From: an uncultured Clostridia bacterium
GTDB taxonomy: Bacteria; Bacillota; Clostridia; Lachnospirales; CAG-274
NCBI GenBank assembly: GCA_947591605.1
Contig: CANQDF010000006.1
Span: 1 to 64,000 of the forward strand
Reading direction: 5' to 3'
Length of the DNA stretch: 64,000 bases
The notes under the pieces are model-generated. The model saw nothing but the letters and a program-made list of their open reading frames with translations. It was not told the DNA's origin and did no database searches. The translations under genes and the position numbers were made by a program. Each line of letters begins with the position of its first letter. The first letter of the stretch is position 1. Below are positions 25,693-34,196 of this stretch, one piece after another.

Positions 25693-26199
25693 ATTACGGA
25701 TTTAATGATCAACGAACAAATTAGGGACAAAGAAGTACGCCTTATCAGCGATACGGGTGAACAGATCGGCATTGTTTCCTCAAAGGAGGCAAGAAAGCTT
25801 GCCGAGGATAAGCAGCTTGATCTTGTTAAAATTTCTCCCCAGGCAAAGCCGCCTGTGTGCAAAATTATGGATTACAGCAAGTATAAGTTTGACCAGGCCA
25901 AAAAAGAGAAGGAAGCCCGAAAAAAGCAAAAGATCGTTTCTGTCAAGGAGCTGCGTCTGTCACCTAATATTGACACTCATGACGTACAGGTAAAGGTTAA
26001 AAATGCTATAAAATTCCTTAAAGAGGGCAACAAGGTAAAGATAAGCATACGCTTCAGAGGCCGTGAGATGACAAGGACTGAGGTGGCTGTAGGTATTATG
26101 AAGGACTTTGCCGAACAGGTTTCCGAATTTGGCGTTATTGAAAAGGAGCCAAAAATGGAGGCAAGGACAATGGCAATGTTTCTTGCACCTAAAAATTGA
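25693..26199 (+). CDS. infC: Translation initiation factor IF-3 (AUU start)
   Basis: IF-3 binds the 30S subunit and enforces start-codon fidelity. The sequence from [15 protein letters not shown] through [16 protein letters not shown] to [11 protein letters not shown] is typical. AGGAGGTG at 25679-25686 overlaps the only upstream GTG, ruling that out, while an in-frame ATT at 25693 is ideally spaced. infC of E. coli and Bacillus begins at AUU, which lets IF-3 repress its own translation, so I call ATT the start (168 residues). An in-frame ATG four codons later is the alternative. Confidence 0.93.
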   Translation: MTDLMINEQIRDKEVRLISDTGEQIGIVSSKEARKLAEDKQLDLVKISPQAKPPVCKIMDYSKYKFDQAKKEKEARKKQKIVSVKELRLSPNIDTHDVQVKVKNAIKFLKEGNKVKISIRFRGREMTRTEVAVGIMKDFAEQVSEFGVIEKEPKMEARTMAMFLAPKN

Positions 26200-26230
26200 T
26201 TATCTATATTTTCCAAGGAGGACGTTTAAT

Positions 26231-26428
26231 ATGCCTAAATTAAAAACAAGAAAGGCTGTTGCAAAAAGAGTTTCAGCCACAGGTACAGGTAAAATTAAGA
26301 GAACTAAGGCTAATAAGCAGCATATTCTCACAAAAAAGAACAGCAAAAGGCTTCGCGGCCTGAGAAAGGCTACCGTTGTTGACAGCACAAATATCAAGGC
26401 AATGAAGAAAGAATTACCATATATCTGA
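26231..26428 (+). CDS. rpmI: Ribosomal protein bL35
   Basis: 65 basic residues starting [13 protein letters not shown], with [15 protein letters not shown] typical of L35 of the 50S subunit. AAGGAGGAC precedes the ATG. It lies between infC and rplT in the classical order, so translation and transcription are expected to respond to L20. Confidence 0.97.
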   Translation: MPKLKTRKAVAKRVSATGTGKIKRTKANKQHILTKKNSKRLRGLRKATVVDSTNIKAMKKELPYI

Positions 26429-26448
26429 TTTAGGGAGGATTTGTTGAA

Positions 26449-26802
26449 ATGGCTAGAGTTAAAGGTGCTTTAAATGCACGTAAAAAACATAAAAAAGTTT
26501 TAAAGATGGCTAAGGGCTTTGTGGGCGCAAGGAGCAAGCAGTACAGGGTTGCAAAGCAGTCCGTTATGAGGGCTATGGCTCACAGCTTCGCAGGCAGAAA
26601 GCAGACCAAGAGAAATTACAGGAGGCTTTGGATCGTCCGCATCAACGCCGCTGCAAGGCTCAACGGTCTTTCATACAGCAAGTTTATGAACGGCCTTAAA
26701 AATGCAAACGTAAGCATTAACAGAAAGATGCTTGCAGAGCTTGCGGTAAATGATGCCGCTGCATTTACAAAGCTTGCCGAAACAGCCAAGGCTGCACTTT
26801 GA
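26449..26802 (+). CDS. rplT: Ribosomal protein bL20
   Basis: 117 residues beginning [20 protein letters not shown], with the basic N-terminal arm that binds 23S rRNA and, in Firmicutes, the leader of its own operon. [25 protein letters not shown] is the globular-domain signature. It is the last gene of the operon, followed by a perfect 16-bp terminator stem. Confidence 0.97.
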   Translation: MARVKGALNARKKHKKVLKMAKGFVGARSKQYRVAKQSVMRAMAHSFAGRKQTKRNYRRLWIVRINAAARLNGLSYSKFMNGLKNANVSINRKMLAELAVNDAAAFTKLAETAKAAL

Positions 26803-26824
26803 TATAGTACGTCAGTTTATAAAA

Positions 26825-26870
26825 CGGGTTTTTGCGGTGATTGACTCACCGCAAAAACCCGAGTACTTTT
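26825..26870 (+). terminator. Terminator of infC-rpmI-rplT
   Basis: A perfect 16-bp stem (CGGGTTTTTGCGGTGA and complement) around TTGAC, followed by a short T-run. Confidence 0.85.
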
Positions 26871-26938
26871 AATATTTATTTGCATTCATAACCGACCGGC
26901 TTACTTGTCGGCTAAAAATCGGTTTGGAAAAAAAGGTA

Positions 26939-26967
26939 TTGACATAATTAAAAAAATATGGTATCCT
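26939..26967 (+). promoter_or_regulatory. tRNA-Gly promoter
   Basis: TTGACA (26939-26944), 17-base spacer, TATCCT (26962-26967), about 30 bp upstream of the tRNA. Confidence 0.65.
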
Positions 26968-26998
26968 AATATAGCTGTTAAAAATAATGCAGTTTTTT

Positions 26999-27070
26999 GC
27001 GCGAGTGGCTCAGTGGTAGAGCATCGCCTTGCCAAGGCGAGGGTCGCGGGTTCAAATCCCGTCTCGCGCT
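26999..27070 (+). tRNA. tRNA-Gly (GCC anticodon)
   Basis: GCGCGAG pairs with CTCGCGC, TGGCTCAGTGGTAGAGCA is the D arm, loop TTGCCAA gives anticodon GCC, and GCGGGTTCAAATCCCGT is the T arm. Discriminator T; no CCA encoded; a T-run follows directly. Confidence 0.96.
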
Positions 27071-27088
27071 TTTTTATTGTCAAAACGC

Positions 27089-27114
27089 AGCCCTGTGTTA
27101 AGGGCTTTTTTTTG
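27089..27114 (+). terminator. Terminator after tRNA-Gly
   Basis: AGCCCT and AGGGCT arms around GTGTTA, followed by eight T. Confidence 0.8.
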
Positions 27115-27193
27115 TAAAAATTTAATACCGTGTTATGTATAAAAACAATCATTGTATTTTTTATGCAAACAGCAATAAAATTAATAAATAATG

Positions 27194-27223
27194 TTGAAAA
27201 ACCAATGCGGCGTATGCTATAAT
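27194..27223 (+). promoter_or_regulatory. Promoter of the hydratase gene
   Basis: TTGAAA (27194-27199), 18-base spacer, TATAAT (27218-27223). Confidence 0.55.
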
Positions 27224-27341
27224 TTACATAAAAGCAGGCTGTCCGCAGGCAAAAAGCAGCAAAAATATTCCGTAATATTTCGGTGCAGTGTACGGGATAA
27301 GGGCAGCACAGACAATACTTATTAAAACGGAGGTCATAAGT

Positions 27342-29627
27342 ATGATAGAATTATTCAAGACAGGTGCATACCTTGTTGACGGCGCACTTATTGCCGATGA
27401 TGCCGAGGGGAAAAAGGCTCTTGAGGCAAAGGGCATCACCTGTACAAAGGAAGAGGCGGCAAAAAATACTATCGCCTACGGTATTATGCAGGCGCACAAT
27501 ACAAGCGGCGATCCCGACAAGCTCAAAATAAAGTTTGACTGTATGGCAAGCCACGATATAACCTATGTGGGCATCATACAGACGGCAAGGGCATCGGGTA
27601 TGGAAAAATTTCCTATACCATATGTGCTTACAAACTGCCACAACAGTCTTTGTGCGGTGGGCGGCACCATAAACGAGGATGACCATATGTTTGGCTTATC
27701 CGCAGCAAAAAAGTACGGCGGTATTTATGTACCTGCACATCAGGCTGTTATCCACCAGTATATGCGTGAGATGATGAGCGGCTGCGGCAAAATGATACTC
27801 GGCTCCGATTCGCACACACGCTACGGCGCACTCGGTACAATGGCAATAGGCGAGGGCGGCGGTGAGCTTGCAAAGCAGCTTTTATGCCAGACCTACGATG
27901 TGGACAGACCCGAGGTAATAGGCATTTATCTTACCGGCAAGCCTGAAAAGTATGTAGGTCCTCAGGATGTTGCTCTTGCAATAATAGGCGCTGTATTTGA
28001 AAACGGCTATGTAAAGAACAAGGTAATGGAGTTTATCGGCGACGGCATAGAGAACCTTGGCATTGAATACAGAAACGGCATTGACGTTATGACAACGGAA
28101 ACCACCTGTCTTTCCTCCGTGTGGAAGACGGATGACAAGGTAAGGGAATATTTTGCCGACCACGGCAGGGCAGAGGCATACAAAAAGCTGGAGCCAAACG
28201 GCACCGCATATTATGACGGAATAGTATATGTCGATCTTTCAAGCATAAAGCCTATGATAGCTATGCCTTTCCATCCAAGCAACGTATATACGATAGACGA
28301 CCTCAACTCAAACCTTGACGATATACTGACCGAGGTCGAGGCAAAGGCAGCAAAGCAGATAAAGGGCGAAAATATCAAATTCAGCTTAAGGGATAAGGTC
28401 AAAAACGGCAGGCTCTATTGCGACCAGGGCGTTGTTGCAGGCTGTGCAGGCGGTACATATGACAACATTTGCGATGTTGCCGATATGCTGACAGGCAAGT
28501 CCATAGGCGCCGATGACTTTGCCATGAGCGTTTACCCATCCAGTCAGCCTACATTTATGAGCCTTGTGGAAAACGGATCAATATTCAAGCTTATGCAGGC
28601 GGGAGTTACGGTGCGTTCCGCATTCTGCGGCCCATGCTTCGGCGCAGGCGATGTGCCAAGCAACAACGGCTTCAGCATAAGGCATTCAACACGCAACTTC
28701 CCCAACAGGGAGGGCTCAAAGCCTGGCAACGGTCAGATAGCCTCCGTGGCGCTGATGGATGCAAGGTCGATAGCTGCAACAGCGGTAAACAAGGGTTATC
28801 TTACCCCCGCAAACGAGATAGACGCAGACTTTACAAAGCCAAAATATTTCTTTAATAAATCGGTTTACGAAAACAGGGTATATAACGGTTTCGGCAAAGC
28901 AGACCCAAGCGTTGAGCTGAGGCTCGGCCCCAACATTACCGACTGGCCCGAGATGAGCGCATTGCCCGAGAACCTTATATTAAAGGTAGTAAGCTACATT
29001 ACCGACCCGGTAACTACCACGGACGAGCTTATTCCGTCGGGTGAAACCAGCTCCTACCGTTCAAATCCGCTGGGTCTTGCGGAGTTTACCTTATCACGCA
29101 AGGATCCTGCTTATGTGGGACGTGCCAAGGAAGTACAAAAGGCAGAAAAGGCAAGGCTCAGGGACGAATGTATGGGAGAAGCCCTGCCGGAGCTGAGGGA
29201 CGTTATGCACACCGTTAAGGAAAGGTTTGATGTATGCAAGACAAACGTAGGTGTAGGCAGCACCATATATGCGGTAAAGCCGGGTGACGGCTCCGCAAGG
29301 GAGCAGGCTGCAAGCTGTCAGAAGGTGCTTGGCGGCTGGGCAAATGTAGCAAACGAGTATGCTACAAAGAGGTACCGCTCCAACCTTATCAATTGGGGTA
29401 TGCTGCCATTCCTTATTGACGGAGAGCCTCCCTTTGAAAACGGAGATTATATTTTTATACCGGGTGTGTCCAAGGCTGTTGAGAACAAGGCGGGAGAGTT
29501 TGAGGCATATATTGTCAAAGACGGCAGTATGACGCCTTTTACGCTTAAAATGGCAGCTCTTACGGACAACGAAAGGCAGATAATACTCGACGGCTGCCTT
29601 ATCAACTACAACAGAAACAGGAGATAA
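27342..29627 (+). CDS. Aconitase-family hydratase (YbhJ-like)
   Basis: 761 residues of the aconitase superfamily. The cubane Fe-S cysteines appear in GCAGGTYDN (about 386-394) and CGPCFGAG (about 448-455), and the substrate histidines in GSDSHTRYG (about 159-167). It resembles the poorly understood YbhJ group of hydratases rather than AcnA or LeuC. The substrate is unknown. The ATG at 27342 follows ACGGAGG. Only 18 bp separate it from the esterase gene downstream, suggesting co-transcription. Confidence 0.85.
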   Translation: MIELFKTGAYLVDGALIADDAEGKKALEAKGITCTKEEAAKNTIAYGIMQAHNTSGDPDKLKIKFDCMASHDITYVGIIQTARASGMEKFPIPYVLTNCHNSLCAVGGTINEDDHMFGLSAAKKYGGIYVPAHQAVIHQYMREMMSGCGKMILGSDSHTRYGALGTMAIGEGGGELAKQLLCQTYDVDRPEVIGIYLTGKPEKYVGPQDVALAIIGAVFENGYVKNKVMEFIGDGIENLGIEYRNGIDVMTTETTCLSSVWKTDDKVREYFADHGRAEAYKKLEPNGTAYYDGIVYVDLSSIKPMIAMPFHPSNVYTIDDLNSNLDDILTEVEAKAAKQIKGENIKFSLRDKVKNGRLYCDQGVVAGCAGGTYDNICDVADMLTGKSIGADDFAMSVYPSSQPTFMSLVENGSIFKLMQAGVTVRSAFCGPCFGAGDVPSNNGFSIRHSTRNFPNREGSKPGNGQIASVALMDARSIAATAVNKGYLTPANEIDADFTKPKYFFNKSVYENRVYNGFGKADPSVELRLGPNITDWPEMSALPENLILKVVSYITDPVTTTDELIPSGETSSYRSNPLGLAEFTLSRKDPAYVGRAKEVQKAEKARLRDECMGEALPELRDVMHTVKERFDVCKTNVGVGSTIYAVKPGDGSAREQAASCQKVLGGWANVANEYATKRYRSNLINWGMLPFLIDGEPPFENGDYIFIPGVSKAVENKAGEFEAYIVKDGSMTPFTLKMAALTDNERQIILDGCLINYNRNRR

Positions 29628-29645
29628 TAAAAGGGGTATACGATA

Positions 29646-30950
29646 ATGAAATTAAAAAAAATAGCGGCTGTTGCTGCTGCGGCTGCAATGCTTATGCCCG
29701 CAGCGGTCAATGCGGACGACAGTGTTAAGGTGTATATTGCAGGCGACTCCACTGCCTGCAACTATGGTGAGGATGAAAATTATGCCCTCCCAAGAGGTGG
29801 CTGGGGTATGTATCTTGGCAAATACATTGACGGAGCGGAGGTCATAAACTGCGCAAAGTCGGGCAGGAGCTCAAAGAGCCTTGTTGCCGAGGACGAGTAC
29901 AAGGAGATAATGGACAATATAAAGGAAGGCGATTACCTGCTTATACAGTTTGGACATAACGATGCCAAAAACAGCAGCGATGAGGATAAGCAGCTTAGGT
30001 ACACAGACCCCGAGGGCGACAAGGACACCGAGGGCAGCTTTAAAAACTCGCTTTATGTAAACTATATCAAGCCTGCGCAGGAAAAGGGCGCACACCCTAT
30101 ACTGCTTACGCCTATATCAAGGCGCAAATTCGGCGATGACGGCATGGTGACCGACAGCCACGGCTTGTATGATGATGATGTTAGGGAGCTTGCGGAGGAG
30201 CTGGATATACCCTGCCTCGATATGACAAAGACCACTGAGAATCTTTACAATATGGTAGGCGAGGAGGGCTCAAAGGACTATCACGCAATATTCAAGGATA
30301 CGTCAAAGGGCTTTGACAACACGCATTTAAACCGTATGGGAGCGGAATACATTGCTGCCTTTGTTACAGAAGAGCTCAGGCTTAAAGACAGTGACGGGCT
30401 TGGCGCCTATGTGGACACCGATGTTCTCTCGGTGCTGGCAAGGGAGGCGACCAGAGGCGAGTTTACGGCTCAGATTGTAAGGCTTATGGGCATTGAGGCT
30501 TCGGGCAGCGATAACTTTGGCGATGTTGCGTCCGATGACGAAAACTATGCGGCTATTTCAACTGCAAAGGCGGCAGGCATAGTCTGCGGAAACGAAAAGG
30601 GCGAGTTTAAGCCCGATGACCCTCTTACACTTCAGGATATGGCTGTTATAACCGCAAGAGCGCTTGAAAAGGCAGGCGTGCTTGAGATAAAGGAGAGCGG
30701 TTCCGCAGGCAATATTTACAGCGGCGCACAGGCGCCAAGCACATATGCCGCTGCGGCAATGGATACGCTTATTGACAACAATATAATTGTGATGGGTGAA
30801 ACGGTTGCCGTAGGCACTTCCGCACCAAAGGCTCCCGTTGACAATATGACAACGGCTGATATTTTTGTAAAGGCTTATAGTGCAAAGGTAGATGCGGAGC
30901 AGGCTGCAAGCAAGGAAATGAGTATTGACGAGCTTGAAAAAGTAGAATAA
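29646..30950 (+). CDS. Secreted SGNH esterase with SLH repeats (rhamnogalacturonan acetylesterase-like)
   Basis: Signal peptide (about 1-23), then an SGNH hydrolase domain: GDST at about 33-36 (nucleophile Ser), GRSSKS, FGHND near 103-107 and the DxxH-type NTHLNRMGAEY near 224-234. This order matches rhamnogalacturonan/pectin acetylesterases. From about residue 255 two S-layer-homology-like repeats follow (FGDVASDDENYAAIS ... GEFKPDDPLTLQDMAVI), which would tether the enzyme to the cell wall. It is probably co-transcribed with the hydratase. It removes acetyl groups from plant pectin by inference. Confidence 0.87.
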   Translation: MKLKKIAAVAAAAAMLMPAAVNADDSVKVYIAGDSTACNYGEDENYALPRGGWGMYLGKYIDGAEVINCAKSGRSSKSLVAEDEYKEIMDNIKEGDYLLIQFGHNDAKNSSDEDKQLRYTDPEGDKDTEGSFKNSLYVNYIKPAQEKGAHPILLTPISRRKFGDDGMVTDSHGLYDDDVRELAEELDIPCLDMTKTTENLYNMVGEEGSKDYHAIFKDTSKGFDNTHLNRMGAEYIAAFVTEELRLKDSDGLGAYVDTDVLSVLAREATRGEFTAQIVRLMGIEASGSDNFGDVASDDENYAAISTAKAAGIVCGNEKGEFKPDDPLTLQDMAVITARALEKAGVLEIKESGSAGNIYSGAQAPSTYAAAAMDTLIDNNIIVMGETVAVGTSAPKAPVDNMTTADIFVKAYSAKVDAEQAASKEMSIDELEKVE

Positions 30951-30982
30951 ATTTGCGTTTATCCTGTTGGAGGATAAAAATA

Positions 30983-31230
30983 TTCAGCTGTCGCAAAACT
31001 AAATTATTCAATAAAAATGGAATTTTAGATAATGTTACTTGCAAAATATCTTAAAGTAACTTTGGCGCCGCAGGCTAAAATCCGCAGGACGAGCTTTGCC
31101 CGTCCGAGGAAAAGAGGGAGTCGCCAGCCTTTGGCTGGCACGAATCTCTTTATTCATTGTAAAAAAATGAATGAAATGTTGGCATTTCATTCATGGGGGT
31201 GTTGTTTTGCAACACCCCCAAATTTTTGTT
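30983..31230 (-). repeat. Structured intergenic repeat, copy B
   Basis: Read from the P-type ATPase stop: hairpin GGGGGTGTTG/CAACACCCCC (position H2), hairpin ATGAATGAAATG/CATTTCATTCAT (position H3) followed by T7, then the conserved core (31163 back to about 31060, containing GCGCCGCAGGCTAAAATCCG on the plus strand). Compared with copy A the core is conserved but both stems differ completely, and one core arm is replaced by GCCAGCC/GGCTGGC. Confidence 0.8.
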
Positions 31231-33342
31231 TTATTTTTTTCTCAAAGAGTTTAATATGGCAAGCAGAGCCACGCCTACATCGGCAAAGACCGCAAGCCAC
31301 ATATTTGCATATCCAAATGCGGCGAGTAAAAGCACGGCAAGCTTTACGGCAAGCACAAATACAAGGTTTTGTCTTGCAAGCTTCATTGTGTTTTTGGATA
31401 TTGCAATTGCGCTGCAAAGCTTTGATGGCTCATCGTCCATAATTACAACATCGGCTGCCTCTATTGCCGCATCGGAGCCTATACCGCCCATGGCAATGCC
31501 TACATCGGCTCTTGCAAGCACGGGTGCATCGTTTATGCCGTCACCCATAAAGGCAATTTTGGCACCCTTATTTTCCGCATACAGGTTTTCTACAGCAGTT
31601 ACCTTATCCTGGGGCAAAAGCTCGGAGTAAACCTTTTTTATACCGAGCAGATGAGCTGTTCTTTCCGCAGATGCTTTTTTGTCGCCTGTTACCATAACGG
31701 TCGTTATACCGGCATTGTTGAGTGTTTCCACAGCCTTGGCGCTGTCCTTTTTTATTTCGTCCGAAACCAGCAGCATACCTATATATTTGTTGTCGTATGC
31801 CGTATATATAATTGTGCCTATGTCATCGTACTCCGGGCAGGATATGCCGTATTTTTGCATAAGTGCGGCGTTGCCTGCAAGCAGGGGCTTGCCGTCAAGC
31901 TCGCCTTTGATGCCGAAGCCGCTTATCTCCTCGACTTTATCGGCCGATATATCGGTATGTGCATAGTCGAGCACCGCCGCAGCTATGGGGTGATTTGAGT
32001 ATTTTTCAAGTGCGGCGCAAAGCTCTGCCGTCCTTTCGCCCTCGACCTTTGTCACCTTAAATACTCCCTGTGTAAGCGTACCCGTTTTATCAAACACAAC
32101 GGTGTTTACAGCCGAAAGAGTCTGGAGGTGGTTACTGCCCTTGATGAGCACGCCCCTGCGTGACGCCGAGCCCAGACCGCTGAAAAATGTGAGGGGTATT
32201 GAAACTACCAGCGCACAAGGACAGGATGAAACAAGAAATACAAGCGCTCTGTAAAGCCATGCTGTAAAGCTGTATCCGAGCAGAGCGGGTATAACGGCAA
32301 GCAGTACGGCGCCTAAGCATACCACGGGGGTATATATCCTTGCAAAAGCCGATATGAAGCTTTCCGTATGCGATTTGTTGCCTGCGGCGCTCTCCACCAT
32401 ATCCATAATTTTTTTAACGGTAGTGTTTTCATAGGTTTTTTCAACCTGTGCATAAAGTACGCCGCCCTCGTTTATGCAGCCGCTTAAAATGCTGTCGCCC
32501 TGTTTTACGCTCAGCTTTGCAGGCTCCCCTGTAAGCGCCGAGGTATCAAGATAGCTTTTGCCCTCGGTAATAAGGCAGTCAAGAGGTACCCTCTCTCCGT
32601 TTTTTATCATTATCATATCGCCTACAGCGGCGTTTTTGGGAGAAACCCTTTGCACGCTGCCGTCCTTGCCGATCAGGTTCATATACTCGGGGACAAGGTC
32701 CATAAGCTTTCTTATGGAGCGAGTGGATCTGTCAACAGCCATATCCTGGAAAAATTCGCCTATCTGATAAAACAGCATTACGGAGGCTGCTTCGGGATAT
32801 TCCTTAATGGCAAAGGCGCCTATGGTTGCAATGCTCATTAAAAAGTTTTCGTCAAACACCTGACCTTTGAGTATGTTTTTGACTGCACGCAGCAGCACAT
32901 CATAACCGAATACGGCATATGCCCCCACAAACAGAAGTACATTGTATTTGCCGCCTGCGCCTGCGATGGCTGCCGCCAGAAGTATGCCGCCGAGTAAAAG
33001 GCGTATAACGGCTTTTAAAATCAGCTGTTTTTCATTGCCCTCGCTGTGAGAGTGTTCATGTACATGCTCGTGCTCATGCTGCTGTTTTTGTATATGCTCA
33101 TGGCAGGCGGCTGCATAATCGGACTTGCGCAGTACCTCAACATCCGGCTCATGAGCTTTTACTATGCTTTTTACCTGCTTGATCAGGCTGTCTTCGTCCA
33201 TATCGGAAATTATGACCATTTCCTTGTTTATCATATTAAAGCTTGCTTTTTCCACACCGCCGAGTTTGTTTACGCCCTTTTCTATCTTGGCGGAACAGTT
33301 GGGGCAGTTAAGATCCTTAAGTATTAATGTTATCTCGCTCAT
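31231..33342 (-). CDS. Heavy-metal P-type ATPase (Zn/Cd/Co efflux)
   Basis: A 703-residue P1B-ATPase. An N-terminal HMA domain has CPNC at 13-16, followed by a His-rich linker (about 85-105), then membrane helices with the CPC ion motif (SSCPCALV, about 372), the phosphorylation motif DKTGTL (about 416) and GDGIND. CPC plus a His-rich linker points to Zn2+/Cd2+/Co2+ export of the ZntA/CadA type. It overlaps its ArsR regulator gene by ATGA, so the two are translationally coupled under one metal-responsive promoter. Confidence 0.94.
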   Translation of the reverse strand: MSEITLILKDLNCPNCSAKIEKGVNKLGGVEKASFNMINKEMVIISDMDEDSLIKQVKSIVKAHEPDVEVLRKSDYAAACHEHIQKQQHEHEHVHEHSHSEGNEKQLILKAVIRLLLGGILLAAAIAGAGGKYNVLLFVGAYAVFGYDVLLRAVKNILKGQVFDENFLMSIATIGAFAIKEYPEAASVMLFYQIGEFFQDMAVDRSTRSIRKLMDLVPEYMNLIGKDGSVQRVSPKNAAVGDMIMIKNGERVPLDCLITEGKSYLDTSALTGEPAKLSVKQGDSILSGCINEGGVLYAQVEKTYENTTVKKIMDMVESAAGNKSHTESFISAFARIYTPVVCLGAVLLAVIPALLGYSFTAWLYRALVFLVSSCPCALVVSIPLTFFSGLGSASRRGVLIKGSNHLQTLSAVNTVVFDKTGTLTQGVFKVTKVEGERTAELCAALEKYSNHPIAAAVLDYAHTDISADKVEEISGFGIKGELDGKPLLAGNAALMQKYGISCPEYDDIGTIIYTAYDNKYIGMLLVSDEIKKDSAKAVETLNNAGITTVMVTGDKKASAERTAHLLGIKKVYSELLPQDKVTAVENLYAENKGAKIAFMGDGINDAPVLARADVGIAMGGIGSDAAIEAADVVIMDDEPSKLCSAIAISKNTMKLARQNLVFVLAVKLAVLLLAAFGYANMWLAVFADVGVALLAILNSLRKK

Positions 33343-33668
33343 ACTTCGTCCTCCCCATATCCGTTTTTGTGCATTATATGCTCGATACCCTTTTCAAGCA
33401 GGGCGGACACATGCTCGTCATCAAGCGAATATATGGCAGCCTTGCCGTCCTTTTTGAATTTTACAATGTCGTTTTGCCTTAAAAGCCTGAGCTGGTGAGA
33501 TATTGCGGACTGCGTCATATCTACTACCTCGACCATATCGCTTACGTTCATTTCCTTCTGATAGTAGAGTGCATACAAAATTTTTATCCTTGTGGAGTCG
33601 CCGAAGAGCTTAAAGAAATCCGCAAGGTCGTAGCTCATTTCGTCGGTAAGCATATTTTTTTTATCCAT
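33339..33668 (-). CDS. ArsR/SmtB-family metal-sensing repressor
   Basis: 109 residues with a winged helix: LADFFKLFGDSTRIKILYAL, the recognition region VVDMTQSAISHQLRLLRQN (about 48-66) and a DGKAAIYSLDDEHVSALLEKGIEHI end helix. The Asp/His pair in the last helix (DDEHVSALLEKGIEHIMHKNG) matches alpha-5-type Zn sensors such as CzrA/SmtB. AAGGAGG precedes the ATG. It should release its operator when metal binds, inducing itself and the ATPase. Confidence 0.93.
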   Translation of the reverse strand: MDKKNMLTDEMSYDLADFFKLFGDSTRIKILYALYYQKEMNVSDMVEVVDMTQSAISHQLRLLRQNDIVKFKKDGKAAIYSLDDEHVSALLEKGIEHIMHKNGYGEDEV

Positions 33669-33692
33669 AATAGACCTCCTTATATATTCATA

Positions 33693-33799
33693 TGTTCAAC
33701 TGTTCATATTAAAAGTTAAATTTTATCGGGATCATTAATCCCGATAAAATGAATACTTGTTCATATGTTCATTATATTACCGACTGCATAAATTGTCAA
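33693..33799 (-). promoter_or_regulatory. Metal-efflux promoter with four TGTTCA operator half-sites
   Basis: On the minus strand a perfect promoter TTGACA (33799-33794), 17-base spacer, TATAAT (33776-33771). On the plus strand TGTTCA occurs at 33758, 33766, 33693 and 33701, two pairs each with an 8-bp period. One pair lies immediately downstream of the -10 and the other just upstream of the ribosome site. Between them is a perfect 13-bp palindrome (33720-33750, CGGGAT/ATCCCG core). This fits an ArsR-type operator arrangement. Confidence 0.75.
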
Positions 33800-33829
33800 T
33801 ATATTTTATAAAAAACAAACAAAAAATTT

Positions 33830-34196
33830 CAGACTGTCAATAAATCTAATATTAGATTCAAAATAATGATTTTTAAAAAGTTTAAACTTGCAAAAACACT
33901 TCAAGCCAATTTAAGCGCCGCAGGCTAAAATCCGCAGGACGAGCTCTGCTTATGCACCGCAAAAAAGTAATGCGGACGCCCGTAGGGCGGCTTTTGGCAC
34001 AGCCAAAAGTGCTTTTCGTCCGAGGAAAAGAGGGAGTGTCGAGCGATAGCGAGGCGCGAATCTCTTTGTACTCTGTGAAAAAATGCAGGCAGAGGAACTT
34101 GCGGGGGTACCCCGCAAGCAAACGAGGTACCCTCGTTTGTTCCTCGTAAATGCAAGCATTTCCTGCAAGCGTGTCGAATTTTCGACACGCTGAAAT
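33830..34196 (-). repeat. Structured intergenic repeat, copy C, with nested hairpin insertions
   Basis: Runs from the mreB stop leftwards: H2 (AGCGTGTCGA stem, 34168-34191, same as copy A), H3 with a ~60-bp insertion carrying a three-way structure (CTTGCGGGG/CCCCGCAAG and CAAACGAGG/CCTCGTTTG inside GAGGAAC/GTTCCTC, about 34090-34148), the conserved core, a second insertion of hairpins inside the GGACG...CGTCC arm (about 33950-34017), and the terminal motif TTGACAGTCTG (33840-33830). Confidence 0.85.

Noticed and set aside
31032..31442. Long plus-strand frames across 31.0-31.6 kb
   Set aside because: They lie over repeat copy B and antisense to the P-type ATPase, with no ribosome site.
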